NCBI GenBank assembly: GCA_046714215.1
Contig: JBKKBM010000051.1
Coordinates: 1-18,075 of the forward strand
Source: DATLCI01 sp046714215
GTDB taxonomy: Bacteria > Acidobacteriota > Terriglobia > Terriglobales > Acidobacteriaceae
DNA: 18,075 bases
Reading direction: 5' to 3'
This document shows, piece by piece, positions 6,716 through 13,910 of this stretch. The position numbers were made by a program, and so were the translations under genes. Every line of letters begins with the position of its first letter. Positions within the stretch are counted from its first letter, which is position 1. Under the pieces are notes generated by a model, which was given only the letters and a program-made list of their open reading frames with translations, had not been told where the DNA came from and made no database searches.

Positions 6716-7879
6716 GTGTCCTTTTCCTTCCCCATCACCGCCACCTCCGGCCAGGCCCGTACCGGCACGCTCTCCACGCCGCACGGCGAGGTTGAGACCC
6801 CGGTCTTCATGCCCGTGGGCACGCTGGCCACGGTAAAAGGCATTCCCCAGCATCTGCTGGAAGAGTTGGGAGTCCAGATCCTTCTCAACAACACCTACCA
6901 CCTATATCTGCGGCCGGGGACGAAGCTCGTCCGCGAACTTGGCGGTGTACACAAGTTCATGTCGTGGGAGCGCGCCATCCTGACTGACTCCGGCGGCTTC
7001 CAGGTATTCAGCCTCAACGAATTGCGCAAGGTCAGCGAGGAGGGCGTGCATTTCCGCTCGCATCTCGACGGTTCTTCCCACTTCTTTACTGCGGAGAGCA
7101 CCATGGAGGCGCAGATCGCTCTTGGCGCCGACATCATCATGGCCTTCGACGAGTGCACCGAGTATCCTGCCGCGCGGTCGCGCGCGCATACGTCCATGGA
7201 GATGACGGCGCGTTGGGCGCGGCGGAGTAAAGACCATTTCGAAGCGCACAAGAACGAAGTGCCCTGGCACAGCGAGAAGGGAAGCACCCAAGCGCTCTTT
7301 GGCATCGTCCAAGGCGGGATCTATCAAGACTTGCGGATTGAATCCGCGCGGCGCACCGTAGACATTGGTTTTCCCGGATACGCCATTGGTGGACTCAGCG
7401 TTGGCGAGCCGCGCCATCTCACCCGCGCGGTGATTGAGGCCACGCTGCCCCATCTGCCCGCCGACCAGCCGCGCTACGTGATGGGCGTCGGGTACCCGGA
7501 AGAGATCGTGGAATACGCGGCCATGGGCGTCGACATGATGGACTGCGTCCTGCCCACCCGCGCTGCGCGGCACGGACTGCTCTTTACTTCAGAAGGACGG
7601 CTCAACATCAAGAACGTGCGCTTTGCGGCAGACCAGGGCCCGCTTGACCCGCGTTGTAAATGTTGGGTCTGCGGACGCTATACCCGCGCTTATCTGCGGC
7701 ATCTGTTCACCACCGGCGAAGCCCTCGCCGCGGTGCTGAACACCGCCCATAATCTGGCCTACTACCTTGACACTATGCGCTCGGTACGTCATGCTATAAG
7801 GCTTGGGGAACTGTCCGGGCTGCTCTCCGGTGTGCGGTCGCAGTATGCGGCTCGCCAGGCGGAAAAGCAGGCTGAATAG
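6716..7879 (+). CDS. tgt: tRNA-guanine transglycosylase
   Basis: Tgt exchanges guanine-34 of GUN-anticodon tRNAs for the queuosine precursor preQ1. The 387-residue length is normal. TDSGGFQVFSL carries the general acid/base Asp D91, and MMDCVLPTRAARHG carries the nucleophile D276. The zinc site is CKCWVC (C314, C316, C319) with H345 exactly 26 residues after the last Cys, as in the E. coli and Zymomonas enzymes. The GTG start gives the family-typical opening (SFPITATSGQARTGTL, then TPHGEVETPVFMPVGT). It is followed by yajC, secD and secF on the same strand, the widespread tgt-yajC-secDF order; queA is not seen upstream, where the kinase gene sits instead. Its -10 box is so close that the mRNA may be leaderless. 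Confidence 0.97.
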   Translation: MSFSFPITATSGQARTGTLSTPHGEVETPVFMPVGTLATVKGIPQHLLEELGVQILLNNTYHLYLRPGTKLVRELGGVHKFMSWERAILTDSGGFQVFSLNELRKVSEEGVHFRSHLDGSSHFFTAESTMEAQIALGADIIMAFDECTEYPAARSRAHTSMEMTARWARRSKDHFEAHKNEVPWHSEKGSTQALFGIVQGGIYQDLRIESARRTVDIGFPGYAIGGLSVGEPRHLTRAVIEATLPHLPADQPRYVMGVGYPEEIVEYAAMGVDMMDCVLPTRAARHGLLFTSEGRLNIKNVRFAADQGPLDPRCKCWVCGRYTRAYLRHLFTTGEALAAVLNTAHNLAYYLDTMRSVRHAIRLGELSGLLSGVRSQYAARQAEKQAE

Positions 7880-8030
7880 CAAGACCCTGACAAGTTGGCA
7901 GTCCCTGTCCCGGCTGGCCCAGCAAGACCAAAAATAAAAGGAAAGTTCCTAGTCACACAGCACCGCGCGCCGCCCAGAATGAATCGAGCGCGCACCGCGA
8001 ATCCAAAAAATCATCAAGTAGGGAAGACCT

Positions 8031-8378
8031 TTGTACGCACTCGTTCCGGCTCTCGCAGTAAACCATCCCGTGGCAGTCCTGGCCCAGGCCAGTGGCGGAG
8101 GCAGCTCGTTGATCGGCCTGCTGCCGCTGGTGTTTATCTTCGTCATCTTCTATTTCCTTTTGATCCGGCCGCAGCAGAAGCGCCAGAAGGACTGGGCCGC
8201 GAAACTGGAGACCCTGAAGACGGGCGACCGCATCGTGACCAGCGGGGGCATCAAGGGCACCATCATCGCGGTTAAGGACGACGCCTTCCATCTGCGCATT
8301 CCCCCGGATAACCTCCGGATCGAAGTGATCAAATCCAGCGTGGTCTCCGTAGCCGTAGAAGAAGCAGCCAAGGGTTAA
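8031..8378 (+). CDS. yajC: Preprotein translocase accessory subunit YajC
   Basis: A 115-residue small inner-membrane protein associated with the SecDF complex of the Sec translocon. It has one transmembrane helix at about residues 28-46 (LIGLLPLVFIFVIFYFLLI), followed directly by the hallmark RPQQKRQKDW. A short soluble domain with LKTGDRIVTSGGIKGTI and a basic/hydrophobic end completes it. The start is TTG at 8031 with AGGG seven bases upstream; no ATG is available in a sensible place. It stands 151 bases after tgt and 69 bases before secD. The gap upstream (7880-8030) contains a 9-base direct repeat, AGCAAGACC (7878-7886 and 7921-7929), and nothing else I can interpret. Confidence 0.95.
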   Translation: MYALVPALAVNHPVAVLAQASGGGSSLIGLLPLVFIFVIFYFLLIRPQQKRQKDWAAKLETLKTGDRIVTSGGIKGTIIAVKDDAFHLRIPPDNLRIEVIKSSVVSVAVEEAAKG

Positions 8379-8391
8379 ACAGATTTTGAAA

Positions 8392-8430
8392 GGCCAATAG
8401 CAAAAGCCAAGAGCCAAAAGCTAAAAAGCC
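8392..8430. repeat. A-rich AGCCAAAAGC-like degenerate repeat before secD
   Basis: The yajC-secD gap contains repeated variants of the unit GCCAANAGC (GCCAATAGC, GCCAAGAGC, then AGCCAAAAGC and AAAAGCC), giving an unstructured A-rich leader. No Shine-Dalgarno precedes the secD ATG at 8448; the nearest bases are CGAAAAC. The repeat may have arisen by slippage, or may act as an A-rich ribosome-loading region. Confidence 0.4.
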
Positions 8431-8447
8431 AGCGTTAATACGAAAAC

Positions 8448-10028
8448 ATGAAAAAGAACCTCGGAATCAAGACAGCCATCATCCTCGCCACCCTGCTGGT
8501 TTTCACGTACGGCATTCTCGGCATTCCCAAGGGCCTGAGCGGAGCCAGCCTGAAGGCGGCGCTGCTCGAGCGCATCCACCTGGGCCTCGATCTCAAGGGT
8601 GGCACCCACCTCATCCTGCAAGTCGTGGTGAAGGAAGCGGTGAACTCGGAGACGGAGCGCGCCCTCGGGCAGCTCCAGGACGAGTTGAAGAGCAAGAACA
8701 TCCCCTACGCGGAGATCACCAAGCCGGTCGACCAGCCGGAAAAGATCACCATCAAAGGTGTGCCCGCCGACCAGTTGAGCGCGGTGCGCAGCTACGCCGG
8801 CGACCAATTGACCGAATACACCATCAGCTCACAGGACGACGGCCTTACCCTCACGCTGAAGCCCGGCACCGTGCGTGACATCGAGTTAAAGGCGGTCAGC
8901 CAGTCGATTGAGACCATCCGCTCCCGCGTAGATACATTGGGTGTGAGCGAGCCGGTCATTCAGGAGCACGGCCTCGGCGAACACCAGATCCTGGTGCAGC
9001 TCCCCGGGGTAGACGATCCCGCCCGTGTGAAAGACATCATCCAATCGACGGCGATGCTGGAGATTAAGCAATCGTACGGCGAATATGCGACCGAGCTAGA
9101 AGCGCTCGCCGCCGTGGGCCCGGACAAGATGGTGATGAAGGGGGGCGCCGGTTCGCGTAACCCCAATGGCTTTTACGTGGTCTCCCGCCGTTCCATAGTG
9201 GGCGGCCGCGACATCCGCACCGCGGCGATGACCCGTGATGAGAATGGCCGTCCCGCGGTCCAGTTCGACTTGACCCGCGACGCCGGCAACCGCTTCGAGG
9301 CTTTTACCGGCGCGAACATCGGCAACCTGCTGGCCATCGTCCTCGACAACAAGGTGCGCGAGGCAGCCACCATTCAGGACAAGATCCGCGACCAGGTACG
9401 CATCACCGGCTCCTTTACTGACCAGGCCGCGCAGGACTTGGCGCTGGTATTGCGCTCAGGCGCCCTGCCGGCGAGCATCCGCTACCTTGAAGACCGGCCT
9501 GTAAGTGCTTCACTGGGGGCCGACTCCGTCCGCGAGGGCGTTACCGCCGCCATCGTCGGCTTGGCGGCCGTGATGATCTTCATGTTCATTTACTATCGCG
9601 GCGCTGGCATCAACGCCAACCTTGGCCTCATCCTGAACCTGGTCATCCTGCTCGGCTTCCTCGGCTTCTCCGGGGCGGTGCTCACGTTGCCCGGGATTGC
9701 CGGCGTCATTCTCACCATCGGTATGGGCGTTGACTCCAACGTGCTCATCTTCGAACGTATCCGCGAGGAGCTGCGCCACGGCAAGATGCCAGGCACCGCC
9801 GTGGAACAGGGCTTTGCCCGCGCGTGGCTCACCATTATCGACACCCACGTGACTACCATCGTCTCCGCGCTGATCCTGTTTCTCTTTGGTTCCGGCCCGG
9901 TACGGGGCTTCGCCATCACTTTGGCTTTCGGTCTGTTGGCCAACCTGTTTACTTCCGTCTTCGTCTCGCGGGTCATCTTTGACGTCATCCTCAACCGCCA
10001 TCAGCGGGGCCAGGCGTTGAGCATTTAA
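8448..10028 (+). CDS. secD: Protein translocase subunit SecD
   Basis: A 526-residue RND-superfamily inner-membrane protein. With SecF it uses proton-motive force to pull exported proteins through SecYEG on the periplasmic side. It has one N-terminal helix at about residues 9-25, then DLKGGTHL (48-55), and a large periplasmic P1 region containing SIETIRSRVDTLGVSEP and QLPGV. Five C-terminal helices begin at about residue 366. The conserved GMGVDSNVLIFERIREE places the proton-relay Asp at D429. Length is normal for SecD outside Enterobacteria. It starts at an ATG without a recognisable Shine-Dalgarno, 69 bases after yajC, and secF follows after 15 bases. Confidence 0.97.
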   Translation: MKKNLGIKTAIILATLLVFTYGILGIPKGLSGASLKAALLERIHLGLDLKGGTHLILQVVVKEAVNSETERALGQLQDELKSKNIPYAEITKPVDQPEKITIKGVPADQLSAVRSYAGDQLTEYTISSQDDGLTLTLKPGTVRDIELKAVSQSIETIRSRVDTLGVSEPVIQEHGLGEHQILVQLPGVDDPARVKDIIQSTAMLEIKQSYGEYATELEALAAVGPDKMVMKGGAGSRNPNGFYVVSRRSIVGGRDIRTAAMTRDENGRPAVQFDLTRDAGNRFEAFTGANIGNLLAIVLDNKVREAATIQDKIRDQVRITGSFTDQAAQDLALVLRSGALPASIRYLEDRPVSASLGADSVREGVTAAIVGLAAVMIFMFIYYRGAGINANLGLILNLVILLGFLGFSGAVLTLPGIAGVILTIGMGVDSNVLIFERIREELRHGKMPGTAVEQGFARAWLTIIDTHVTTIVSALILFLFGSGPVRGFAITLAFGLLANLFTSVFVSRVIFDVILNRHQRGQALSI

Positions 10029-10043
10029 GGGATATCAATCGAC

Positions 10044-11021
10044 ATGATGCAATTATTCAAGGACGTGAATATCGACTGGCTGGGAAAGACGAAATTTTTC
10101 CTCGCCTTCTCCGGAGTTGTCGTCCTGCTGGGCGTTTACACCTTTCTCTTCGGCAACAAGATTCCCCAGGGCGTGGACTTTAAGCCCGGCACCATCGTCT
10201 ACGTGAAGTTCTCCCAGGGCGCCACCGCGGAGGCGATCCGCGAGGCGGTGCAGAAAGGCGGCGTCAAGGACGCCCGCATCCAGGGTTACGGTCCGCCGGC
10301 GAACAATGAGTACATCATTGCGCTGGAAAGCGCGCCCAACGAGCAGGCGCTCGATTCCGGCAAACAGGCCATCATCGCCGCCTTGAACGGCTCCCCGCTG
10401 GCGGGAAAGTATGAAGTCCGTAAAGCCGAGATCGTGGGGCCCCAGGTGGGCAGTCAGCTCCGTAACCAGGCCTTGCTGGCGACCCTATATTCCCTCGTCG
10501 GCATGCTGGTCTACTTGGCTTTCCGCTTCGAATTCATCTATGGCCTGGCCGCGGTGGTCGCCGTCATCCACGATACCTGGTTCACCCTGATGGTCTTCAG
10601 CTTGACGAATACCGAGATAAGCCTTACGGTTATCGCCGCCCTGTTGACCCTCATCGGATACTCCATGAACGATACGATCGTCATCTTCGATCGTATCCGG
10701 GAGAACCTGAAGGTCTCGCGGCGTGAGTCGCTGACGGAGATCGTCAATAAGAGCATCAATCAGACGTTGAGCCGGACTATCCTTACCTCAGGTTTGACCT
10801 TCCTTACGGTGCTTTCTCTATATTTGTTTGGGGGGCAGGTGCTGCACGGGTTCTCCTTTGCATTAGTAATCGGCATCCTAATTGGTACGTATTCTTCGAT
10901 TGCGGTGGCCGCGCCTGTTCTCGTGGCCTATGACAATTGGAAGATGGGCCGGACTGGCCGCGGAGTCGCTGGTAAGAGTGAAGCGCGGGAGTCGGGCAAG
11001 CGCGACAAAGTCAGGGCCTGA
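10044..11021 (+). CDS. secF: Protein translocase subunit SecF
   Basis: A 325-residue partner of SecD. It has a first transmembrane helix at about residues 16-36, a periplasmic domain starting with the family GVDFKPGTIVYVKF, and five further helices. LIGYSMNDTIVIFDRIREN contains the conserved Asp D210, equivalent to E. coli SecF D213. The C-terminal tail of about 25 residues is charged and rich in Gly, Arg and Lys. Two adjacent ATGs (10044 and 10047) can serve as start; a weak AAGGGA lies 11-16 bases upstream. It is 15 bases from secD, so the two are cotranscribed. Confidence 0.97.
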   Translation: MMQLFKDVNIDWLGKTKFFLAFSGVVVLLGVYTFLFGNKIPQGVDFKPGTIVYVKFSQGATAEAIREAVQKGGVKDARIQGYGPPANNEYIIALESAPNEQALDSGKQAIIAALNGSPLAGKYEVRKAEIVGPQVGSQLRNQALLATLYSLVGMLVYLAFRFEFIYGLAAVVAVIHDTWFTLMVFSLTNTEISLTVIAALLTLIGYSMNDTIVIFDRIRENLKVSRRESLTEIVNKSINQTLSRTILTSGLTFLTVLSLYLFGGQVLHGFSFALVIGILIGTYSSIAVAAPVLVAYDNWKMGRTGRGVAGKSEARESGKRDKVRA

Positions 11022-11049
11022 AGTCTGGTATTCAGGGATTCTTGTGGAA

Positions 11050-11077
11050 TTGACACGACTGGGAGCAAAAATACCCT
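11050..11077 (+). promoter_or_regulatory. Possible promoter of the tonB-exb cluster
   Basis: A perfect -35 hexamer, TTGACA (11050-11055), is followed 16 bases later by a weak -10-like TACCCT (11072-11077). It lies in the 110-base gap between secF and tonB, where a new transcription unit would be expected. The -10 is poor, so the element may need an activator or be accidental. No terminator hairpin is visible after secF. Confidence 0.3.
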
Positions 11078-11131
11078 CGGCGGTGTCTATTTAGCGAGAC
11101 GGTTAAAGGTAGTCCCGGAACGGAGCAAGGC

Positions 11132-11854
11132 ATGTTTGAAGATAGCCTTATAGAATCGACAGGTAGGATTCGCACCAAGACGGGGTGGGCGACGGCGACG
11201 TCGTTCATCATCCAGGTCGCCATCATCGGCGTGCTGGTGCTGATCCCATTGATTTATACGGAAGCGCTGCCCAAGGCTTCCTTGACCACATTTTTGGTGG
11301 CGCCTCCGCCACCCCCACCGCCTCCGCCTCCGCCGGCCGCGCCTACCGTTGTCAAGAAAGTCCAAACGGACATCATTGACGGCGCGTTGCGTACTCCGAC
11401 GAAGATCCCCGACAAGATCGTGAAGATCATCGAGGAAGAATCTCCGGCGCCTAATACGGGCGTATTTGGCGGTGTCCCCGGAGGCGTACCCGGCGGTTCC
11501 GCGGGTGGCGTCTTAGGTGGCATGCTCAGCGCGGCCAACTCCACCGCTCCCAAGGTGCAGGTGCAGAAGGTGCGCGTATCGCAAGGCGTGCTCCAGGGCA
11601 ATGCCATCAGCCAACCGAAGCCTATTTACCCGGCTATCGCCAAGAGCGCACGGATCTCCGGCTCCGTGGTTCTGGCGGCCACCATCGGTAAGAGTGGAAA
11701 CATCGAAAACCTTCGGCTGGTCAATGGGCATCCTATGTTGGTGCCTGCAGCTATGGACGCGGTGCGGCAGTGGCGCTACAAGCCCTATCTGCTGAACGGC
11801 GATCCAGTGGAAGTTGAGACCTCGATCACGGTTAACTTCACGATCGGTGGATAG
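11132..11854 (+). CDS. tonB: TonB-family energy-transducing protein
   Basis: A 240-residue protein that would link the ExbB/ExbD motor to TonB-dependent outer-membrane receptors. A short cytoplasmic N-terminus precedes one transmembrane helix at about residues 21-43. An uninterrupted run of 11 prolines (58-68) follows, then a Lys/Glu-containing linker, a Gly-rich region (GGVPGGVPGG and related, about 111-131), and a TonB C-terminal domain from about residue 155. That domain contains QPKPIYPAIAKSARISGSV, VNGHPMLVPAAMDAVRQW and YKPYLLNGDPVEV. The pure proline run plus glycine repeats replace the Pro-Glu/Pro-Lys linker of E. coli TonB and are typical of acidobacterial TonB proteins. GGAG and AAGG lie just before the ATG. 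It precedes exbB and two exbD genes. Confidence 0.93.
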   Translation: MFEDSLIESTGRIRTKTGWATATSFIIQVAIIGVLVLIPLIYTEALPKASLTTFLVAPPPPPPPPPPPAAPTVVKKVQTDIIDGALRTPTKIPDKIVKIIEEESPAPNTGVFGGVPGGVPGGSAGGVLGGMLSAANSTAPKVQVQKVRVSQGVLQGNAISQPKPIYPAIAKSARISGSVVLAATIGKSGNIENLRLVNGHPMLVPAAMDAVRQWRYKPYLLNGDPVEVETSITVNFTIGG

Positions 11855-11861
11855 TTTGCGG

Positions 11862-11882
11862 CGGCCCGCCGTTGGCGGGCTG
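11862..11882 (+). other. GC-rich hairpin after tonB, no U-tract
   Basis: CGGCCCGCC-GTT-GGCGGGCTG can form a 9-bp RNA stem with one G-U pair and a 3-base loop, starting eight bases after the tonB stop codon. No run of T follows, so it is unlikely to be a simple intrinsic terminator. It may be a 3'-end stabiliser, a processing site or a weak attenuator. The rest of the tonB-exbB gap (to 12009) contains CTTTATAAAG and the exbB Shine-Dalgarno GAGGAG. Confidence 0.5.
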
Positions 11883-12009
11883 CTACTACCTCCACCCGGC
11901 CCGAGCACGATTCACCCGGCTTTATAAAGGAAAGACCTGCGCAATCAGCCATTCAAACCAGTTTTCGAATTTGATATGGAAAAGTACTGAACGAGGAGAA
12001 ATTTAACTC

Positions 12010-12759
12010 ATGGCCTTTGAATCTATCGCAACGTTCGCCGTTTCCACCGTCCCCTCCCTGCTGGGCGCTTTTCAGGAAGCTCAAGTAGGCTGGGATCCGG
12101 TTTCCTTGTGGAACCAGATGGGTTGGATGGGTAAAGCGGTCGTCATCATCCTGTTCGTCATGTCGGCTTGGTCCATCGGCGTCATGATCGATCGCTACAT
12201 CGCTTTTAACGCCGCGCGCAAGCAGTCGCGCGCCTTTGCCCCGGCCGTGGCCGGCGCTCTGCGCGAAGGCAAGATTGAAGAAGCCATCCGCATCGCCGAG
12301 CGCAGCAAGAAGAGTCACCTGGCCAAGGTGGTCACTGCCGGTCTGCAGGAATTCAAGGCCCACACTGACTCCAATGAGATCTCGGGCGAGCAGGTGGAAG
12401 CCAGCAAGCGCGCTCTGGAAAGAGCGGAAGCCATTGTCCACGCGGAATTGAAGCGCGGCATCGGCTCCCTGGCCACCATCGGCTCCACCGCTCCCTTCGT
12501 CGGACTGCTCGGCACTGTGGTCGGCATCTTGACCGCTTTCAAGCAGATATCGGTCTCGAAAACGGCCGGTCTCGCTTCCGTCGCCGGCGGTATCTCGGAA
12601 GCCCTCGTCACCACCGCCGTTGGCCTGTTCGTGGCTATCCCGGCGGTCATGATGTTCAACTATTTCACCAGCAAGGTGGAAGCCTTTGACGTCGAGATGG
12701 ACAACTCCTCCAGCGAGCTGGTGGACTACTTCATCAAACGCAGCGGCAGAAGTAAGTAA
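12010..12759 (+). CDS. exbB: ExbB/TolQ/MotA-family proton channel protein
   Basis: A 249-residue inner-membrane stator protein of the Ton/Tol motor. Three membrane helices are visible: about residues 40-62, 152-176 and 197-217. Family motifs STAPFVGLLGTVVGI and GISEALVTTAVGLFVAIPAV line the helices that surround the ExbD helices. The cytoplasmic loop is helical and charged (REGKIEEAIRIAERSKKSHL). The N-terminal leader before helix 1 is about 40 residues, long enough to reach the periplasm. A strong GAGGAG (11993-11998) precedes the ATG. exbD follows 20 bases after the stop. Together with tonB it indicates an ExbB rather than TolQ or AglR role, although sequence alone cannot separate these paralogues. 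Confidence 0.93.
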   Translation: MAFESIATFAVSTVPSLLGAFQEAQVGWDPVSLWNQMGWMGKAVVIILFVMSAWSIGVMIDRYIAFNAARKQSRAFAPAVAGALREGKIEEAIRIAERSKKSHLAKVVTAGLQEFKAHTDSNEISGEQVEASKRALERAEAIVHAELKRGIGSLATIGSTAPFVGLLGTVVGILTAFKQISVSKTAGLASVAGGISEALVTTAVGLFVAIPAVMMFNYFTSKVEAFDVEMDNSSSELVDYFIKRSGRSK

Positions 12760-12762
12760 GCG

Positions 12763-12777
12763 GCGAAAGGCTTTCGC
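12763..12777 (+). promoter_or_regulatory. Hairpin enclosing the exbD1 ribosome-binding site
   Basis: GCGAAAG-G-CTTTCGC is a perfect palindrome in the 20-base gap between exbB and exbD1. Folded as a 6-bp stem with a GGC loop, it pairs part of the Shine-Dalgarno AAAGG (12766-12770), which stands nine bases before the ATG. The exbB stop codon is only three bases upstream of the stem, so a ribosome finishing exbB would keep it open. This suggests translational coupling of ExbD to ExbB. The coupling is inference; the palindrome is seen. Confidence 0.5.
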
Positions 12778-12779
12778 AC

Positions 12780-13229
12780 ATGGCACTGGCAAAAAGGACC
12801 GCAACCTACAACTCGGAGATCAACGTCACGCCCATGGTGGACGTGATGTTGGTCTTGCTCATCATTTTTATGGTGATCACGCCCATGCTGCAAAAGGGCC
12901 AGAACGTCCAGATGGCGAAGACCAACAATCCTATCGCCATGGAAGACGCGGACAAGGAAGACGCGGTATTGGTGGCGATCACGCGCGAGGGCAAAGTATG
13001 GCTCGACGTGGAGCAGATCGGCAACATCGCGGACCTCGGTCCCAAAGTCCAGGAAAAGCTGGAGAACCGGTCGAACCGGCAGATCTTCATCAAGGCTGAC
13101 CAGGGCGTGAAATACGCCGTGGTCGTCGAGGTGGTGGATGCGGTCCGGACCGCCGGCGTGGACCAGGTGGGCTTACTCACTGAACAGATCAAGTCGTCGC
13201 ATGACGTGATGAGCGGCACTGGGAACTAG
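12780..13229 (+). CDS. exbD: ExbD/TolR-family protein (first copy)
   Basis: A 149-residue biopolymer-transport protein with a short cytoplasmic N-terminus. One transmembrane helix (about 20-41) starts with EINVTPMVDVMLVLLIIFMV, carrying the proton-accepting Asp D21, equivalent to E. coli ExbD D25. The periplasmic domain follows, with LENRSNRQIFIKADQGVKY and VVEVVDAVRTAGVDQVGLLT typical of ExbD/TolR. It starts 20 bases after exbB. A second exbD lies 104 bases downstream, after a hairpin. The two copies share the helix but differ in the periplasmic domain, so they may form a heterodimer or serve different partners. Confidence 0.93.
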   Translation: MALAKRTATYNSEINVTPMVDVMLVLLIIFMVITPMLQKGQNVQMAKTNNPIAMEDADKEDAVLVAITREGKVWLDVEQIGNIADLGPKVQEKLENRSNRQIFIKADQGVKYAVVVEVVDAVRTAGVDQVGLLTEQIKSSHDVMSGTGN

Positions 13230-13237
13230 TCGGATTT

Positions 13238-13266
13238 AGGCAGCGGGCGGGATTCACCCGCTGCCT
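13238..13266 (+). other. GC-rich hairpin between the two exbD genes, no U-tract
   Basis: AGGCAGCGGG and CCCGCTGCCT form a perfect 10-bp stem around a 9-base loop, beginning eight bases after the first exbD stop codon. The bases after it (ACCTCGTTCC) are not T-rich. Possible roles are mRNA stabilisation, processing or Rho-independent pausing. Between it and the next start are two near-identical 9-mers, GAGTTCCAG and GAGTTTCAG, and a good AGGAAGG Shine-Dalgarno. Confidence 0.5.
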
Positions 13267-13333
13267 ACCTCGTTCCCCACAGTTCCTGGGGTTTTGAGTT
13301 CCAGCGTTTAGAGTTTCAGGAAGGAAGATTCTT

Positions 13334-13771
13334 ATGGGAATGGCAGTTGGAGGGGCAGGACAACAGAAGGCTGAGATCAACGTAACCCCGTTGGTCGACG
13401 TGCTGCTGGTCCTACTCATCATCTTTATGGTGATCACCCCACTCACACCGAAGGGGCTGGAAGCGCTGGTACCGCAACCGCCCAAAGATCAGAAACAGGA
13501 AGACACCCCGGAGCGCACCATCGTGGTCCAGGTCCTCAAGGTGCCGGGTAATCGCCCCGCGCTCAAGATCAACCAGGATGATGTCACGTGGGAGACCCTG
13601 CAAGGTAGACTGTCTGACATCTATAAGACCCGCGCCGAAAAGGTGATGTTTGTGAAGGCCGACGGAGAACTCAGTTTCTCTGACGTGGCCCAGGTCATCG
13701 ACATCGCCCATTCCGCCGACCTCAGTATGAAGATCGGCTTGATCACCGCGAACGTCGAAGCCGGGAAGTAG
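13334..13771 (+). CDS. exbD: ExbD/TolR-family protein (second copy)
   Basis: A 145-residue paralogue of the preceding ExbD, with the same helix motif EINVTPLVDVLLVLLIIFMV and the conserved Asp at D22. The periplasmic domain has TWETLQGRLSDIYKTRAEKV and MFVKADGELSFSDVAQVIDIAH. Its N-terminus is Gly-rich (MGMAVGGAGQQKA), and the segment after the helix is Pro- and Lys-rich. A clear AGGAAGG precedes the ATG. One ExbB with two ExbD-type proteins is common in Acidobacteriota, Bacteroidota and Myxococcota (the AglRQS gliding motor has the same subunit count). Here the tonB gene favours a Ton role. Confidence 0.93.
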   Translation: MGMAVGGAGQQKAEINVTPLVDVLLVLLIIFMVITPLTPKGLEALVPQPPKDQKQEDTPERTIVVQVLKVPGNRPALKINQDDVTWETLQGRLSDIYKTRAEKVMFVKADGELSFSDVAQVIDIAHSADLSMKIGLITANVEAGK

Positions 13772-13773
13772 CC

Positions 13774-13814
13774 GTTAGGCCGTTCCGCAAATGGTTAGGC
13801 ACCAACGTTTAGGC
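13774..13814. repeat. Three copies of (G)TTAGGC after exbD2
   Basis: GTTAGGC occurs at 13774-13780 and 13794-13800, and GTTTAGGC at 13807-13814, directly after the second exbD stop. The copies are direct and irregularly spaced. No function can be read from them. Confidence 0.3.
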
Positions 13815-13819
13815 ATCAC

Positions 13820-13841
13820 CGGCGTGGCTTCGGCCGCGCCG
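13820..13841 (+). other. UUCG-tetraloop hairpin between exbD2 and the TPR lipoprotein gene
   Basis: CGGCGTGGC-TTCG-GCCGCGCCG forms a 9-bp stem (one U-G pair) closed by C(UUCG)G, among the most stable RNA tetraloops. No T-run follows, so read-through to the next gene is plausible, with the hairpin protecting or pausing the transcript. It is the third such hairpin in the cluster. The remainder of this 139-base gap holds the GTTAGGC repeats and the Shine-Dalgarno of the next gene. Confidence 0.55.
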
Positions 13842-13910
13842 ATTACCACATAAGAGAGTGCGGCACCGTCCCGACCGCGCCACCGATCCACCGAGGAGAT
13901 AAGAAGCCGC

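Noticed and set aside
7878..7929. 9-base direct repeat AGCAAGACC flanking 34 bases between tgt and yajC
   Set aside because: Too short, and no inverted repeats or transposase nearby; not an insertion footprint I can defend.
11050..11068. Possible sigma-54 promoter (TGACAC-N5-like) before tonB
   Set aside because: The invariant GG of the -24 element is GA, and no GC at the required -12 distance forms a TTGC-like element.
11953..12804. A 283-codon minus-strand open frame opposite exbB
   Set aside because: It is a shadow of exbB; the translation is low-complexity (His/Asp/Gly-rich) and unrelated to anything, whereas exbB is certain.
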